In this document: positions 8,418 through 18,204 of the stretch, in pieces
Layout of the letters: each line of letters opens with the position of its first letter
Numbering within the stretch: the stretch's first letter is position 1
Assembly: GCA_964493505.1 (NCBI GenBank)
Contig: CAZBNP010000006.1
Coordinates: forward strand, 124,001-188,000
DNA from: Chryseosolibacter sp964493505
GTDB lineage: Bacteria > Bacteroidota > Bacteroidia > Cytophagales > Cyclobacteriaceae
DNA length: 64,000 bases
Reading direction: 5' to 3'
Translations under genes and position numbers: made by a program
Notes under the pieces: model-generated
Databases searched by the model: none
Seen by the model: the letters and a program-made list of their open reading frames with translations, nothing else
What the model was told of the DNA's origin: nothing

Positions 8418-9443
8418 ATGTCCTCACACGGGAAAATTCTAATTACAGGAAGCGCTGGCTTTATCGGGTTCCACCTGGCAAAAAAGGCTATATCGCAGGG
8501 TTACGAAGTAGTCGGTATCGACAACATGAACGATTACTACGACGTTTCGTTGAAGCAATCGCGTCTGGCCGTCCTCAAACAACTCGCCGGGTTCACTTTT
8601 ATACAGCAGGACCTGGCCGATGCCGCGGGACTTAACCGGCTGTTTTCAGAACATTCGTTTGCATGCGTCATCAACCTGGCCGCCCAGGCGGGTGTCAGGT
8701 ATTCTTTGATCAATCCTCACGCTTACCTCGAAAGCAACCTTCACGGCTTCCTGAACGTTCTTGAGGCATGCAGGCACCATAAGGCAGGGCACCTTATCTA
8801 TGCATCTTCCAGTTCCGTTTATGGCGCCAACACGAAGATGCCGTTCTCTGTTCATCACAATGTAGACCATCCCATATCGCTTTACGCGGCCTCCAAGAAA
8901 GCCAACGAACTGATGGCGCATACCTATTCGGCATTGTACGACCTGCCCACAACCGGCCTCCGGTTCTTCACGGTATACGGTCCCTTTGGCCGGCCGGATA
9001 TGGCACTCTTTCTGTTCACAAAAGCTATACTGGAAGGAAAGCCGATTGATGTTTACAACAATGGCAAAATGAGACGGGACTTCACGTATGTCGAAGACAT
9101 CGTTGAAGCGATCGTTCGACTGATCCCGAGGAAGCCAACGCCCGACCCCGAGTGGAGTGGGCTGGCGCCGGATCCATCTTCCAGCTTTGCGCCTTACCGC
9201 ATATACAACATCGGCAACAATAAACCCGTAGAACTGCTCAGGTTCGTCGAGGTTATTGAAGAAAAGCTTGGAAAGAAAGCAGTCATCAATTTCATGCCTC
9301 TCCAGGATGGGGATGTTCCGGAAACGTATGCCGACGTAGATGATCTTATAAGAGATGTGGATTTCAAGCCTGCCACACCCATTGAAACAGGCATCGAGAA
9401 CTTTATCGACTGGTATCGCGAATATTACAAAATACAAAACTGA
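8418..9443 (+). CDS. NAD-dependent UDP-hexuronate 4-epimerase
   Basis: An extended short-chain dehydrogenase/reductase that probably interconverts UDP-glucuronate and UDP-galacturonate, or the N-acetylated equivalents. The 341-residue protein has the nucleotide-binding GSAGFIGFHL near the N-terminus and the catalytic YxxxK in SLYAASKKANE around residue 155. The blocks RFFTVYGPFGRPDMALF and GKMRRDFTYVEDIV are typical of the UDP-glucuronate epimerase subgroup. I chose the ATG at 8418; the open frame extends upstream to a TTG inside the promoter element. A dehydrogenase that makes UDP-HexNAc uronates follows after 2 bp, so the real substrate may be N-acetylated. Confidence 0.85.
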   Translation: MSSHGKILITGSAGFIGFHLAKKAISQGYEVVGIDNMNDYYDVSLKQSRLAVLKQLAGFTFIQQDLADAAGLNRLFSEHSFACVINLAAQAGVRYSLINPHAYLESNLHGFLNVLEACRHHKAGHLIYASSSSVYGANTKMPFSVHHNVDHPISLYAASKKANELMAHTYSALYDLPTTGLRFFTVYGPFGRPDMALFLFTKAILEGKPIDVYNNGKMRRDFTYVEDIVEAIVRLIPRKPTPDPEWSGLAPDPSSSFAPYRIYNIGNNKPVELLRFVEVIEEKLGKKAVINFMPLQDGDVPETYADVDDLIRDVDFKPATPIETGIENFIDWYREYYKIQN

Positions 9444-9445
9444 GA

Positions 9446-10696
9446 ATGGACAAGATAAGTATCGTTGGCTTGGGCTACGTCGGCCTTCCCCTCGCTGTAG
9501 AATTTGGAAAGGTAATCGATGTAATCGGATTCGACATTAACGTTGAAAGGATCGAAGAACTGAAACGCGGCATAGACAGAACGCGGGAAGTCGAGCCCGA
9601 CGAACTCAAAGCCTCGATTAAGCTTACCTATTCATCCGACACGAAGGACCTGGCGGATGTCAATTACTTCATCGTCACCGTTCCGACACCTGTAGATGAA
9701 TCCAAGAAGCCCGACCTCCGGCCACTGATGAGCGCCAGCCGTACCGTGGCGAGTGCCCTGAAGAAAGGCGACATTGTCATTTATGAATCCACCGTCTACC
9801 CGGGCTGCACAGAAGAAGTCTGCGTCCCTATTCTCGAGGAACTCAGCGGCCTGAAATTCAATACTGACTTCTTTTGCGGATACTCACCCGAGCGCATTAA
9901 CCCGGGAGATAAACTCCATCGCGTAACCACGATCAAGAAGGTGACGAGTGGCAGCACGCCCGAAATCGCGGAGAAAGTCGATCAGCTATATAAACGGGTA
10001 ATCACAGCGGGAACCCACAAAGCGTCATCGATCAAGGTAGCAGAAGCCGCCAAGGTAATTGAGAACTCTCAGCGAGACATCAACATCGCCTTTGTTAACG
10101 AGCTGGCACTGATCTTCTCCCGCATGGGAATAGACACACACGAAGTACTGCAAGCCGCCGGCACAAAATGGAATTTTCTCCCCTTCAAACCCGGACTGGT
10201 TGGAGGGCATTGCATCGGCGTAGATCCCTACTATCTCACGCACAAAGCAGAAAGCCTGGGATATCACTCACAGGTTATTCTCGCCGGCCGGAAGATCAAC
10301 GACAACATGGGCATCTATATCGCCAACAGCGTGATCAAACTAATGGCGAAACAGGATACCGCTATCAACAAAGCAAGGGTACTTGTGCTTGGTATCACCT
10401 TTAAAGAAGACTGCCCTGACATCCGCAACAGCCGGGTAGTGGATGTTATTCATGAACTTGAAACGTACGGGACACAGGTAGATATATATGATCCGCATGC
10501 CGACGCCGACGAGGTGAAACACGAATATGACCTCACCATCGTGCCGGCTCCCGGCAAGGACTATGACGCCATCGTACTGGCGGTCGGACACCAGGAGTTC
10601 CACGATCTCAATTGGGGAACCCTGAAACACGAAAAAACGATTGTGTACGACGTCAAGGGATTTCTTGATCAATCAATAACAAGCGCGCGCTTATGA
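9446..10696 (+). CDS. UDP-HexNAc 6-dehydrogenase, TviB/WbpO type
   Basis: This enzyme oxidises C6 of UDP-N-acetylhexosamine twice with NAD to give the uronic acid. The 416-residue protein has the N-terminal NAD-binding block VGLGYVGLPLAVEFGK. The catalytic cysteine is Cys256 in GLVGGHCIGVDPYYLTHKA, the signature of the TviB/WbpO/WbpA branch. The blocks YESTVYPGCTEE and KVIENSQRDINIAFVNE are also diagnostic. In this cluster it probably makes UDP-GlcNAcA, the entry substrate for the WbpB-E-D-like enzymes downstream. Its stop overlaps the galE start (ATGA). Confidence 0.93.
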   Translation: MDKISIVGLGYVGLPLAVEFGKVIDVIGFDINVERIEELKRGIDRTREVEPDELKASIKLTYSSDTKDLADVNYFIVTVPTPVDESKKPDLRPLMSASRTVASALKKGDIVIYESTVYPGCTEEVCVPILEELSGLKFNTDFFCGYSPERINPGDKLHRVTTIKKVTSGSTPEIAEKVDQLYKRVITAGTHKASSIKVAEAAKVIENSQRDINIAFVNELALIFSRMGIDTHEVLQAAGTKWNFLPFKPGLVGGHCIGVDPYYLTHKAESLGYHSQVILAGRKINDNMGIYIANSVIKLMAKQDTAINKARVLVLGITFKEDCPDIRNSRVVDVIHELETYGTQVDIYDPHADADEVKHEYDLTIVPAPGKDYDAIVLAVGHQEFHDLNWGTLKHEKTIVYDVKGFLDQSITSARL

Positions 10697-11706
10697 AGAA
10701 AAAAATTCTCGTCACCGGTGGAGCCGGCTATATTGGCGCACATACTGTCGTCGAACTGTTTAACGCCGGTTATGAATCCGTAGTTGTCGACAATCTTTCA
10801 CGAAGTGATCGCACCCTGCTCAACGGGGTCGAAGAGATAACAGGCACAAAACTCAACTTCCACGAAGGCGATTGCACCGACGAAAAATTCCTCGATGAAG
10901 TATTCCGCACACAGGGACCTATCTCGTGCGTACTTCACTTCGCTGCCTACAAATCTGTCGGCGAATCGGTAGAGGAGCCGCTGATGTATTACGAGAATAA
11001 CCTCGGGTCACTTGTCGCGTTGCTAAAAGTGATGGTGAAACACGGCGTGAGCAACCTGATCTTTTCATCGTCATGCACGGTATACGGACAGCCTGATGTA
11101 ATCCCGGTAAACGAGCAAGCGCCTTTCAAACGCGCCGAATCTCCTTACGGCGCAACCAAACAAATGAGTGAGCGGATTCTCGAAGATGCGAGCAAGCAAG
11201 GACTGCGCGTGGTTTCTCTTCGGTACTTTAATCCCATCGGCGCTCATCCAAGCGGATTGATCGGCGAATTGCCGATCGGCACACCCAATAACCTCGTCCC
11301 CTATATCACCCAAACCGCCGCGGGCAAAAGGGAAAAGCTCACGATCTTCGGCAACGACTACGATACACCGGACGGCACAAACATCCGCGACTTCATTCAC
11401 GTAGTTGACCTGGCGGTCGGTCACGTGAAAGCGATGGAGTACCTGGCAAAAATAAAAGAAGAAAATACTTACGAGGCTTTCAACCTCGGAACCGGCAGAG
11501 GTGTCTCAGTGCTGGAACTCGTCACCCAGTTTCAGGAGGTCACGGGCGTTACGCTTAACTTCGAGATAGGCCCCCGCCGGACGGGTGATGTCGTGAAGGT
11601 ATACGCAGACCCGGCGTTAGCGAACACGAAGCTGCAATGGCAAACTCAATACTCCAGCGCCGACGCTCTGCGGGATGCCTGGGCCTGGGAGAAGAGGGTG
11701 TTTTAG
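10693..11706 (+). CDS. galE: UDP-glucose 4-epimerase
   Basis: A 337-residue extended SDR enzyme that interconverts UDP-glucose and UDP-galactose, or the HexNAc pair. It shows the NAD-binding GGAGYIGAHT at the N-terminus, the Ser residues in SSSCTVYGQP and the YxxxK in SPYGATKQMSE. Further GalE blocks are RYFNPIGAHPSGLIGE and GTNIRDFIHVVDLA. The start codon overlaps the stop of the upstream dehydrogenase by 4 bp. In this cluster it could supply UDP-Gal or UDP-GalNAc. Confidence 0.93.
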   Translation: MKKKILVTGGAGYIGAHTVVELFNAGYESVVVDNLSRSDRTLLNGVEEITGTKLNFHEGDCTDEKFLDEVFRTQGPISCVLHFAAYKSVGESVEEPLMYYENNLGSLVALLKVMVKHGVSNLIFSSSCTVYGQPDVIPVNEQAPFKRAESPYGATKQMSERILEDASKQGLRVVSLRYFNPIGAHPSGLIGELPIGTPNNLVPYITQTAAGKREKLTIFGNDYDTPDGTNIRDFIHVVDLAVGHVKAMEYLAKIKEENTYEAFNLGTGRGVSVLELVTQFQEVTGVTLNFEIGPRRTGDVVKVYADPALANTKLQWQTQYSSADALRDAWAWEKRVF

Positions 11707-11731
11707 GAGGCCGGGTAGTACAACTCATTAA

Positions 11732-12853
11732 ATGATGGAAGAAATAAAAATGGTCGACTTGCACAGGCAATATCTCCGGATCAAACCGGAGGTCGACGCG
11801 GCCATTGAGGACGTCATCACTTCAACCGCATTTATTCAGGGGCCGCAGGTAAAGGCATTCGCGGCGGCGCTGGGAAAATATGTCAACATTGAGCATGTCG
11901 TTCCCTGTGCCAACGGCACCGATGCCTTGCAGCTTGCCATGATGGCGCTCGGGCTTGAACGCGGCGACGAAGTAATCGTTCCCGTTCACACGTATGTCGC
12001 TACCGCGGAAGTAATCGCGCTACTCGGGTTGACGCCGGTATTCATCGATGTTGACGAAGAGACATTCAACATTGACGTGCGACAAATCGAGTCACGGGTT
12101 ACGGCGAAAACAAAAGCCATCGTACCCGTGCATCTCTATGGCCAATGCGCAGACATGGAGCCGCTGCTGGCAACAGCCCGAAAGCACAAGCTTCATGTTA
12201 TAGAAGATGCAGCCCAGGCGTTGGGCGCCGAATACCGGTTTTCAGACGGATCGCGCGCAATGGCCGGTACCATGGGAACTGTTGGAACTACCTCATTCTT
12301 CCCTTCCAAAAATCTCGGCTGCTATGGAGACGGAGGCGCGGTCTTTACGCGAGATGAACAGCTTGCCGAAAAGCTGAGGATGACGGCGAATCATGGACAA
12401 CGCATCAAATACCGTCACGACATCGTCGGAGTTAACAGCCGGCTCGATACACTCCAGGCGGGAATACTCAATGTCAAGCTAAAGTATCTCAAAGACTACG
12501 AGGAACGTCGCAGACAGGTGGCCGACTTCTACGATCAACACCTGCGGTCGGATTTTGTCACCGTCCCGGTGCGGAGCGAGCTATCAAGTCATGTATTTCA
12601 TCAATACACGGTAAAAATAAATCACAGGGATCGCGACGACTTTCAAAAATATCTGACATCGCACGAGATCCCTTCCATGATCTATTATCCGGTGCCGTTG
12701 CACATGCAACCCGCTTATCGTTGCCCGGGTATCGGTGAAGGGTCGTATCCTGTTACCGAAAGACTCTCAAAAACAGTAATTTCGTTACCGATACATACAG
12801 AGATGGAGCCTGGGCAGCTTGAGTATATATGCGACACGATCAACAGCTTCTGA
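11732..12853 (+). CDS. DegT-family sugar 3-aminotransferase (WbpE-like)
   Basis: A PLP-dependent enzyme that aminates C3 of the 3-keto UDP-GlcNAc uronate made by a WbpB-type dehydrogenase. The 373-residue protein has the substrate-binding block CANGTDALQLAMMALG, the cofactor-contacting EDAAQALGA, and the PLP lysine Lys193 in TSFFPSKNLGCYGDGGA. These blocks and HGQ...GVNSRLDTLQAGIL match the WbpE branch closely. An alternative ATG start lies 3 bp downstream. The WbpD-like acetyltransferase follows after 1 bp and the WbpB-like enzyme after that, which supports the pathway assignment. Confidence 0.9.
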   Translation: MMEEIKMVDLHRQYLRIKPEVDAAIEDVITSTAFIQGPQVKAFAAALGKYVNIEHVVPCANGTDALQLAMMALGLERGDEVIVPVHTYVATAEVIALLGLTPVFIDVDEETFNIDVRQIESRVTAKTKAIVPVHLYGQCADMEPLLATARKHKLHVIEDAAQALGAEYRFSDGSRAMAGTMGTVGTTSFFPSKNLGCYGDGGAVFTRDEQLAEKLRMTANHGQRIKYRHDIVGVNSRLDTLQAGILNVKLKYLKDYEERRRQVADFYDQHLRSDFVTVPVRSELSSHVFHQYTVKINHRDRDDFQKYLTSHEIPSMIYYPVPLHMQPAYRCPGIGEGSYPVTERLSKTVISLPIHTEMEPGQLEYICDTINSF

Positions 12854-12854
12854 G

Positions 12855-13445
12855 ATGGGAAATGAAGAGACCTACTATGCGCACCCTACCGCGGTGATTG
12901 ACGAAAGTTCCGAAATCGGGGCTGGTACCAGGATATGGCATTTCTCCCACATCATGCCCAACTGTAAGATCGGAGAGAACTGCAATATCGGACAGAACGT
13001 TGTTATTTCTCCGGACGTAGTGTTAGGGCGCAATGTCAAGGTACAGAACAACGTTTCGATCTATACTGGCGTGATATGCGAAGACGATGTGTTTCTCGGC
13101 CCTTCGATGGTTTTCACGAATGTGATCAATCCACGGAGCGCGGTAAACAGAAGGAATCAATACGCGCGAACAGTTGTGAAGCGCGGCGCGTCGATCGGCG
13201 CCAATGCCACGATCGTATGCGGGCATGATATTGGTGAATACGCGTTTATCGGCGCAGGCGCGGTTGTGACAAAAGACGTTCCGGCTTACGCTCTGGTGAT
13301 AGGCAACCCTGCGCGGCAGGCGGGATGGATGAGTGAGTTCGGGCAGAAGCTGGAGTTTAATAAGGACGGAATTGCAAAGTGCGAAGAGAGTGGCGACCGG
13401 TATCGGCTTCAGGATAACCGGGTAACAAAAATCGCGCAGGTCTGA
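12855..13445 (+). CDS. Left-handed beta-helix N-acetyltransferase (WbpD-like)
   Basis: This enzyme probably acetylates the 3-amino group of UDP-GlcNAc(3N)A, giving UDP-2,3-diacetamido-2,3-dideoxyglucuronate. The 196-residue protein is made of hexapeptide repeats typical of acyltransferases, from IGAGTRIWHFSHIM to IGAGAVVTKDVPAYALVIGNPA. The block GPSMVFTNVINPRSAVNR is characteristic of the WbpD/WlbB group. I chose the ATG at 12855 because it gives the family length; the open frame runs back into the preceding gene. It is flanked by WbpE- and WbpB-like genes. Confidence 0.9.
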   Translation: MGNEETYYAHPTAVIDESSEIGAGTRIWHFSHIMPNCKIGENCNIGQNVVISPDVVLGRNVKVQNNVSIYTGVICEDDVFLGPSMVFTNVINPRSAVNRRNQYARTVVKRGASIGANATIVCGHDIGEYAFIGAGAVVTKDVPAYALVIGNPARQAGWMSEFGQKLEFNKDGIAKCEESGDRYRLQDNRVTKIAQV

Positions 13446-13513
13446 CAACCGCCAGTCACCCTCCGATGGCTGTAACTGAATAAGGATTCACCTTTTTAAC
13501 TGATTTCACAATC

Positions 13514-14464
13514 ATGAAGAATTTTGCGCTCATTGGCGTTGCCGGATATATAGCCCCCAGGCATCTCAAGGCTATCAAAGACACAGAGAATAATCTCGTG
13601 GCAGCGCTGGACAAGTTCGATCAGGTCGGCATCCTCGACTCGTACTTTCCCAAGTCAGACTTTTTTACCGAGTTTGAACGATTCGACCGGCACCTCGACA
13701 AGTTGAAAAGACACGGGATCAAAACTGACTTTGTCAGCATTTGCACGCCAAACTATCTGCACGACTCTCATATACGCTTCGCCCTCAGGCACCACGCGAA
13801 TGCGATTTGTGAGAAACCCCTGGTGCTTAATCCCTGGAATGTAGATGCACTGTCGGAAATTGAGAAAGAGACCGGCCAGCGTGTGTACACAATTCTTCAG
13901 CTACGCCACCACCCCAGCATCATCGCTTTGCGCGACGAAGTACAGAAAGGCCCGAAGGGAAAGGTGTACGATGTCGACCTCTCGTACATAACTTCCAGAG
14001 GGAACTGGTATCAGATCAGCTGGAAAGGCGACGAGTCCAAATCGGGCGGCGTACCGACCAACATCGGAATCCATTTTTTTGATATGCTCGATTGGGTGTT
14101 TGGCCCCGTTAAGAAAAGCGAAGTACATGTTCTGACAAAGGAGCATGCCGCAGGGTATATTGAACTCGAGCACGCCCGCGTGCGCTGGTTCCTCAGCATC
14201 AACTATGATCACCTTCCTGTAGCGGTCAAGGCTGCCGGAAAGCGAACATATCGATCGATTACCATAGAAGGCAGGGAGGTTGAATTCAGCGAAGGGTTCA
14301 CCGACCTACATACAGAGAGCTACAAACAAATTCTCGCCGGAAAGGGATATGGGCTACAGGACGCAAGAAATGCCATTCAACTCGCACACGAGATCCGAAA
14401 AGCAACACCCCTCGGGGTTAGCGGCAAGAACTATCATCCATTGTTAAAGGCTATTGCCGACTAA
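13514..14464 (+). CDS. UDP-GlcNAc-uronate 3-dehydrogenase (WbpB-like)
   Basis: A Gfo/Idh/MocA-type oxidoreductase that oxidises C3 of UDP-GlcNAcA, the step before amination by WbpE. The 316-residue protein starts with FALIGVAGYIAPRHLKAIKD, a variant Rossmann motif characteristic of WbpB. It carries the family's EKP signature in NAICEKPLVLNPW. The blocks VYTILQLRHHPSIIALRDEV and DLSYITSRGNWYQISWKGD are also WbpB-specific. It lies 68 bp after the WbpD-like gene; the gap shows no strong terminator. Confidence 0.93.
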   Translation: MKNFALIGVAGYIAPRHLKAIKDTENNLVAALDKFDQVGILDSYFPKSDFFTEFERFDRHLDKLKRHGIKTDFVSICTPNYLHDSHIRFALRHHANAICEKPLVLNPWNVDALSEIEKETGQRVYTILQLRHHPSIIALRDEVQKGPKGKVYDVDLSYITSRGNWYQISWKGDESKSGGVPTNIGIHFFDMLDWVFGPVKKSEVHVLTKEHAAGYIELEHARVRWFLSINYDHLPVAVKAAGKRTYRSITIEGREVEFSEGFTDLHTESYKQILAGKGYGLQDARNAIQLAHEIRKATPLGVSGKNYHPLLKAIAD

Positions 14465-14477
14465 GCCCTTCAGAAAG

Positions 14478-15782
14478 ATGAAGGTCGCGCTGAATACTGC
14501 ATTCCGATATCTTACCAATGCTCAGATTGGGTTTCTGGCTCTGATCTTCACGCTTCCCTTATATCGCGGCTTTTTTGGTGTACTCATAGGCATCATCATC
14601 GGAGGATCGCTCATTCGCCTCCGGAAATCCGGGGCTGTACACAATTTCAAAATCGACTGGTTTCTCCCCGGACTGTTTGCATACTATATGGTATCCGGTC
14701 TGCTAACGGGGGAGCCGTTTCCGGTTATGGAGAAACGAATTGCGTTGCTTGTTGTCCCGTTGATGTTCGCGTTAAACTTCAATCTATTCGACCGGGCATT
14801 CAGAAACCGTGTGCTGTCTACTTTCATTCTCGGCAATCTGCTGGCCGTTGCAACCTGTCTTGCGCGCGCGGTTGTACGATCGATCCGTTTGACCGATGGA
14901 ACATGGAGTTTCAATTCACGCGTGTATACAGATCAGACCTTCGACGTATTCACCTCATCCGTTATGGGAGGGAATCATTTTTTTGGCAGTGAACTTTCCT
15001 ACTTCATCGACCAGCCCACGTATTTCAGTATTTACCTCATCCTCGCGCAGGCCTTCATTTATGTGCTGTACAGGGACCTGAAACGTACCCGGATCAGGAT
15101 CACGCTCATTGCGTTCTATGTTTTGTTCTCCGCGGCATTGTTCCTGCTCTCGGGGAAGGCCACCCTCATCACATTCTTCGCACTCACCGTCTATATCGTT
15201 TCTTCCATGACAAAGAGCCGCGTAATGAAACCCGTAGTCATTGTTGCCGCGCTCCTTGCGGGCATTGTGTTCTTTTCCGTAAATCCCCGGTCAAAAGTAT
15301 TTCTCGAAACGGTAACTTCTTCGTTGGAAAAGGTCGATCCGAATGCCAAATACGGTCACTCCCTGAGACTGCTTTCCTGGGATTCCAGTCTTGATGTCAT
15401 CAAGAACAACTGGCTGTTTGGCGTTGGCGAAGGAAATAAAGAAACCAGATTGCTGAGTGTGTATAAACAAAAGAACTACGTGTTTCCCGCCGAACGACGG
15501 TACAACACGCACAATCAGTATCTCGATTTTCTACTGGGGGGCGGTGTTGTCCTGTTGGGTTTCTTTCTTTTTGGAATTACTCGGCTGGCTGTGTCGGCGG
15601 TAAAAAAACGGAATGAGCTACTCCTGATCTTCCTCGCTATCATTACCTTTAACCTGCTGTTCGAGAATCTTCTCTCACGACATTCCGGCATCGTCATTTT
15701 CGCCATATTTGTTTGTTATTTGGCTGGGGTTCACAAGGATTTTAACGAAGTCCCGCGAATCGACGAGAAGGTGAACACCTGA
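14478..15782 (+). CDS. O-antigen ligase/polymerase family membrane protein
   Basis: A 434-residue protein with about ten to twelve membrane segments. A large loop near residues 290-345 contains GHSLRLLSWDSSLDVIKNN and RYNTHNQYLDFLLGGGVV, the block typical of the Wzy_C/WaaL superfamily. It would polymerise the repeat unit or ligate it to lipid A-core; sequence alone does not decide between these. A second candidate of this class lies at 18205, so one of the two may be polymerase and the other ligase. I chose the ATG at 14478; a TTG at 14454 inside the preceding gene is the alternative. Confidence 0.85.
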   Translation: MKVALNTAFRYLTNAQIGFLALIFTLPLYRGFFGVLIGIIIGGSLIRLRKSGAVHNFKIDWFLPGLFAYYMVSGLLTGEPFPVMEKRIALLVVPLMFALNFNLFDRAFRNRVLSTFILGNLLAVATCLARAVVRSIRLTDGTWSFNSRVYTDQTFDVFTSSVMGGNHFFGSELSYFIDQPTYFSIYLILAQAFIYVLYRDLKRTRIRITLIAFYVLFSAALFLLSGKATLITFFALTVYIVSSMTKSRVMKPVVIVAALLAGIVFFSVNPRSKVFLETVTSSLEKVDPNAKYGHSLRLLSWDSSLDVIKNNWLFGVGEGNKETRLLSVYKQKNYVFPAERRYNTHNQYLDFLLGGGVVLLGFFLFGITRLAVSAVKKRNELLLIFLAIITFNLLFENLLSRHSGIVIFAIFVCYLAGVHKDFNEVPRIDEKVNT

Positions 15783-15787
15783 TTTCC

Positions 15788-17095
15788 ATGCGCCTAGTAA
15801 AAACCGTTCTAAAGTCCGAGTTCTTCAAAAACGTATCCTACCAGATGATGGGAACCGCGTTGGGTCAGGCGTTGCCGTTCCTGGCATCTCCTCTTCTCAC
15901 CCGCCTCTATTCAGAAGAAGACTTTGCACTGTTTACATCGTTCTTCGCAGTATCCAGTATACTGATTGTCGCCGCGGGCGGTCGGTATCAACTCGCTATC
16001 CTGTTGCCGCGCCGGAGTCGTGACGCCACCAGGCTATTCTTCCTGAGCTTCTATATCACGGTTGCATTTTCTGTCGTCCTGCTGTTGGCCGCGCACCTTC
16101 TGCTTACCCACCCGTTCAACATCCTCGGCTCAGCGGCCTATCTCGTGCCGGCCTACGTCCTCTTGTTCGGTCTGTGGCACGCGCTCTCATACCTGGCCAT
16201 CCGGAAGAAAAAATACTTTCAAAACGCCGTTAGCAAGATATGGCAGTCCGGCACCTATGTCGTAGTCGGTATTGTGCTGGGTAAGCTGCATTTTCTTATG
16301 CTAGGTCTGATCTACGCCCGAATCCTGGGGACACTGTCAGCAACGATCTTTCTGTTTCGAAAGATGATGGTGAAGCTGGCGGTCGTTAAGTTGTCTACTT
16401 TGCGGGACGTTGCAAGGACCTATTCAGACTATCCGAAATACAGTCTCCTCCCTGCGATACTCGATGTCATGTCTATGCAGGCATTGGTATTAATTCTTTC
16501 CTGGTATTACTCCGTGCCCGACCTCGGCCATTATGGATTGACCGCATTGGTTTTAAGCGCTCCGCTGGGACTGATCGGAACGTCTTTCCGGGACGTATTC
16601 TTCCAAAGAATGGCTACCCTTGTTCGGAACAACGAACCTCGTAAGTCGATGCACTTCTTTCTTGTTTCGGCGACGGGTTTGTTTGCGGCGGGTCTTCCTG
16701 TTCTCATCATCCTACATTTTTTTGGGCCGGAAATTTTCGGAATCATTTTTGGTGAAAGATGGACCCGCGCCGGAGAATTCGCCTCCATACTTTCCATCAG
16801 TTTCGTCCTCCACCTGGTGGTAGGTCCGTTGTCGTCGGTATTTAATGCGACAAATTCAATTAAAAAAGCCTCCGCCTGGCATACCTTATACTTTATAACT
16901 ACGTTCATAACGCTGGGAATCACAGCGAAGCTATATGAGGCAAGGGTCGAAGTATTGTTCTCGGTTTATGTAGTTCACGAGCTCGTATTGTATTCGCTCT
17001 ACTTTATACTTCAATATCAGACACTAAGAAATTACAGCGATGGCAATGCGCGGAGTATCGGGGGTAATCGAGAAGAAGGGAGCGGTATGTCCTGA
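15788..17095 (+). CDS. Oligosaccharide flippase, Wzx family
   Basis: A 435-residue membrane protein of the polysaccharide-specific transport (MOP) superfamily, with about twelve membrane segments. The N-terminus has the characteristic VSYQMMGTALGQALPFLASPLLTRLYS layout: an amphipathic helix, then a first segment ending in a Leu-Thr-Arg-Leu-Tyr turn. It would flip the undecaprenyl-linked repeat unit to the periplasmic side. It starts 5 bp after the ligase/polymerase gene. The C-terminus is hydrophilic. Confidence 0.88.
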   Translation: MRLVKTVLKSEFFKNVSYQMMGTALGQALPFLASPLLTRLYSEEDFALFTSFFAVSSILIVAAGGRYQLAILLPRRSRDATRLFFLSFYITVAFSVVLLLAAHLLLTHPFNILGSAAYLVPAYVLLFGLWHALSYLAIRKKKYFQNAVSKIWQSGTYVVVGIVLGKLHFLMLGLIYARILGTLSATIFLFRKMMVKLAVVKLSTLRDVARTYSDYPKYSLLPAILDVMSMQALVLILSWYYSVPDLGHYGLTALVLSAPLGLIGTSFRDVFFQRMATLVRNNEPRKSMHFFLVSATGLFAAGLPVLIILHFFGPEIFGIIFGERWTRAGEFASILSISFVLHLVVGPLSSVFNATNSIKKASAWHTLYFITTFITLGITAKLYEARVEVLFSVYVVHELVLYSLYFILQYQTLRNYSDGNARSIGGNREEGSGMS

Positions 17096-17137
17096 CGATT
17101 TGGCGCGGATAAACGATTGCGCGCAGCATAGACTCAG

Positions 17138-18001
17138 CTATTTCGACTGTAATCGTGCCCGGATAAGTACAGACCGATAACCCGACGTATAGGGGACGCG
17201 GAGGGCAATGTTCTTTCGGCCAATCAACTTCTTTACCAGGTTCTTGGAAAACTTCAGGAGCCCGTCTACCCTCATTTGCTTAACCGCTACGATCTCAAAT
17301 CCAGCTTCCCCGAGGAATCCTTTGAGGTGGTGCAGCCCGGCGAACACAAGATGGTCAGGTAGATCAAGGTCGCCCGGCACGTCCATCTTGCTCTGCAGAT
17401 CAGCTGTGTTTCCCGTTTCAATGAGAACTTCGCCATTGGCATTCAGTACACGCTTTACGTCGAGGAGAAACTTTCGAAAATCAGGGATATGTGAAAACAC
17501 GTTGATCAGCGAAAGAAAGTCGAACTTCTCCTCTACATCATTGAGATATGTTCCCCGCATGTCGAGACCGCGAGCTTTTGCTGCCTCAGCCTTGGGTGTC
17601 ATCGGTTCAAGACCCACTACCCTGCTTCCCTTTGCAGACATCTCAGTTACGGCCTCGACAAGCTCTCCAAAACCCGCCCCGACATCAATCCAGGAGACCG
17701 GCGTTCGCGCTTGCCAGACGTCTGAAAACATTTCTCCGAGAAGTGCCTTGTACCTGGCAACCTTCGAGGGCGACCGCACGCCAATGACATCGCGACCGTG
17801 TTCGACGTCTCTATGAACGCCCGTTTTTACAGCTTCATCAATCAGCATCGAAGCCGGTCGTGGATTGACATAAATCAGCCCGCACTGCCGGCATTTTACA
17901 GCAGTGTAACCGTTTTCGGTTGCCCATACGTCGCTCTCAGGCCGACCACAAAACAAACATGTAATTTGCTCCTTTTCAACCGCGACCGATTTCGTACTCA
18001 T
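17138..18001 (-). CDS. Zinc-ribbon class I SAM-dependent methyltransferase
   Basis: A 287-residue protein. The N-terminus has two CxxC pairs (CLFCG and CRQCG, about residues 14 and 37), forming a probable zinc ribbon. It is followed by a Rossmann-type methyltransferase domain with the SAM-binding block WIDVGAGFGELVEA and later LDVKRVLNANGEVLIETGN. Such proteins methylate sugars in polysaccharide clusters, but the acceptor is unknown. It is the only minus-strand gene in this part of the cluster. I chose the ATG at 18001, just before the zinc ribbon; the open frame reaches 18076. Confidence 0.85.
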   Translation of the reverse strand: MSTKSVAVEKEQITCLFCGRPESDVWATENGYTAVKCRQCGLIYVNPRPASMLIDEAVKTGVHRDVEHGRDVIGVRSPSKVARYKALLGEMFSDVWQARTPVSWIDVGAGFGELVEAVTEMSAKGSRVVGLEPMTPKAEAAKARGLDMRGTYLNDVEEKFDFLSLINVFSHIPDFRKFLLDVKRVLNANGEVLIETGNTADLQSKMDVPGDLDLPDHLVFAGLHHLKGFLGEAGFEIVAVKQMRVDGLLKFSKNLVKKLIGRKNIALRVPYTSGYRSVLIRARLQSK

Positions 18002-18204
18002 AGTGCTGAACAAAAAAAGTTGACAAGCTATTAACCCGCCCAACCGGCAGGAAGATGCACCCTCAGGCACTCGCAAATATGGTGAGTTTCACCGAGTCCC
18101 TCAAACCCAAATGCACTCAAAATTTGTCAGCTCTTTTTAGATCGACATGCACCAAAATCGTAACTTCGCAAATTCCAACAACCGGAAATTCTCAACGAGA
18201 TTAG

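Noticed and set aside
8646..9437. A 263-residue minus-strand open frame within the hexuronate epimerase gene
   Set aside because: It is antisense to an SDR enzyme with intact motifs and shows no family signature.
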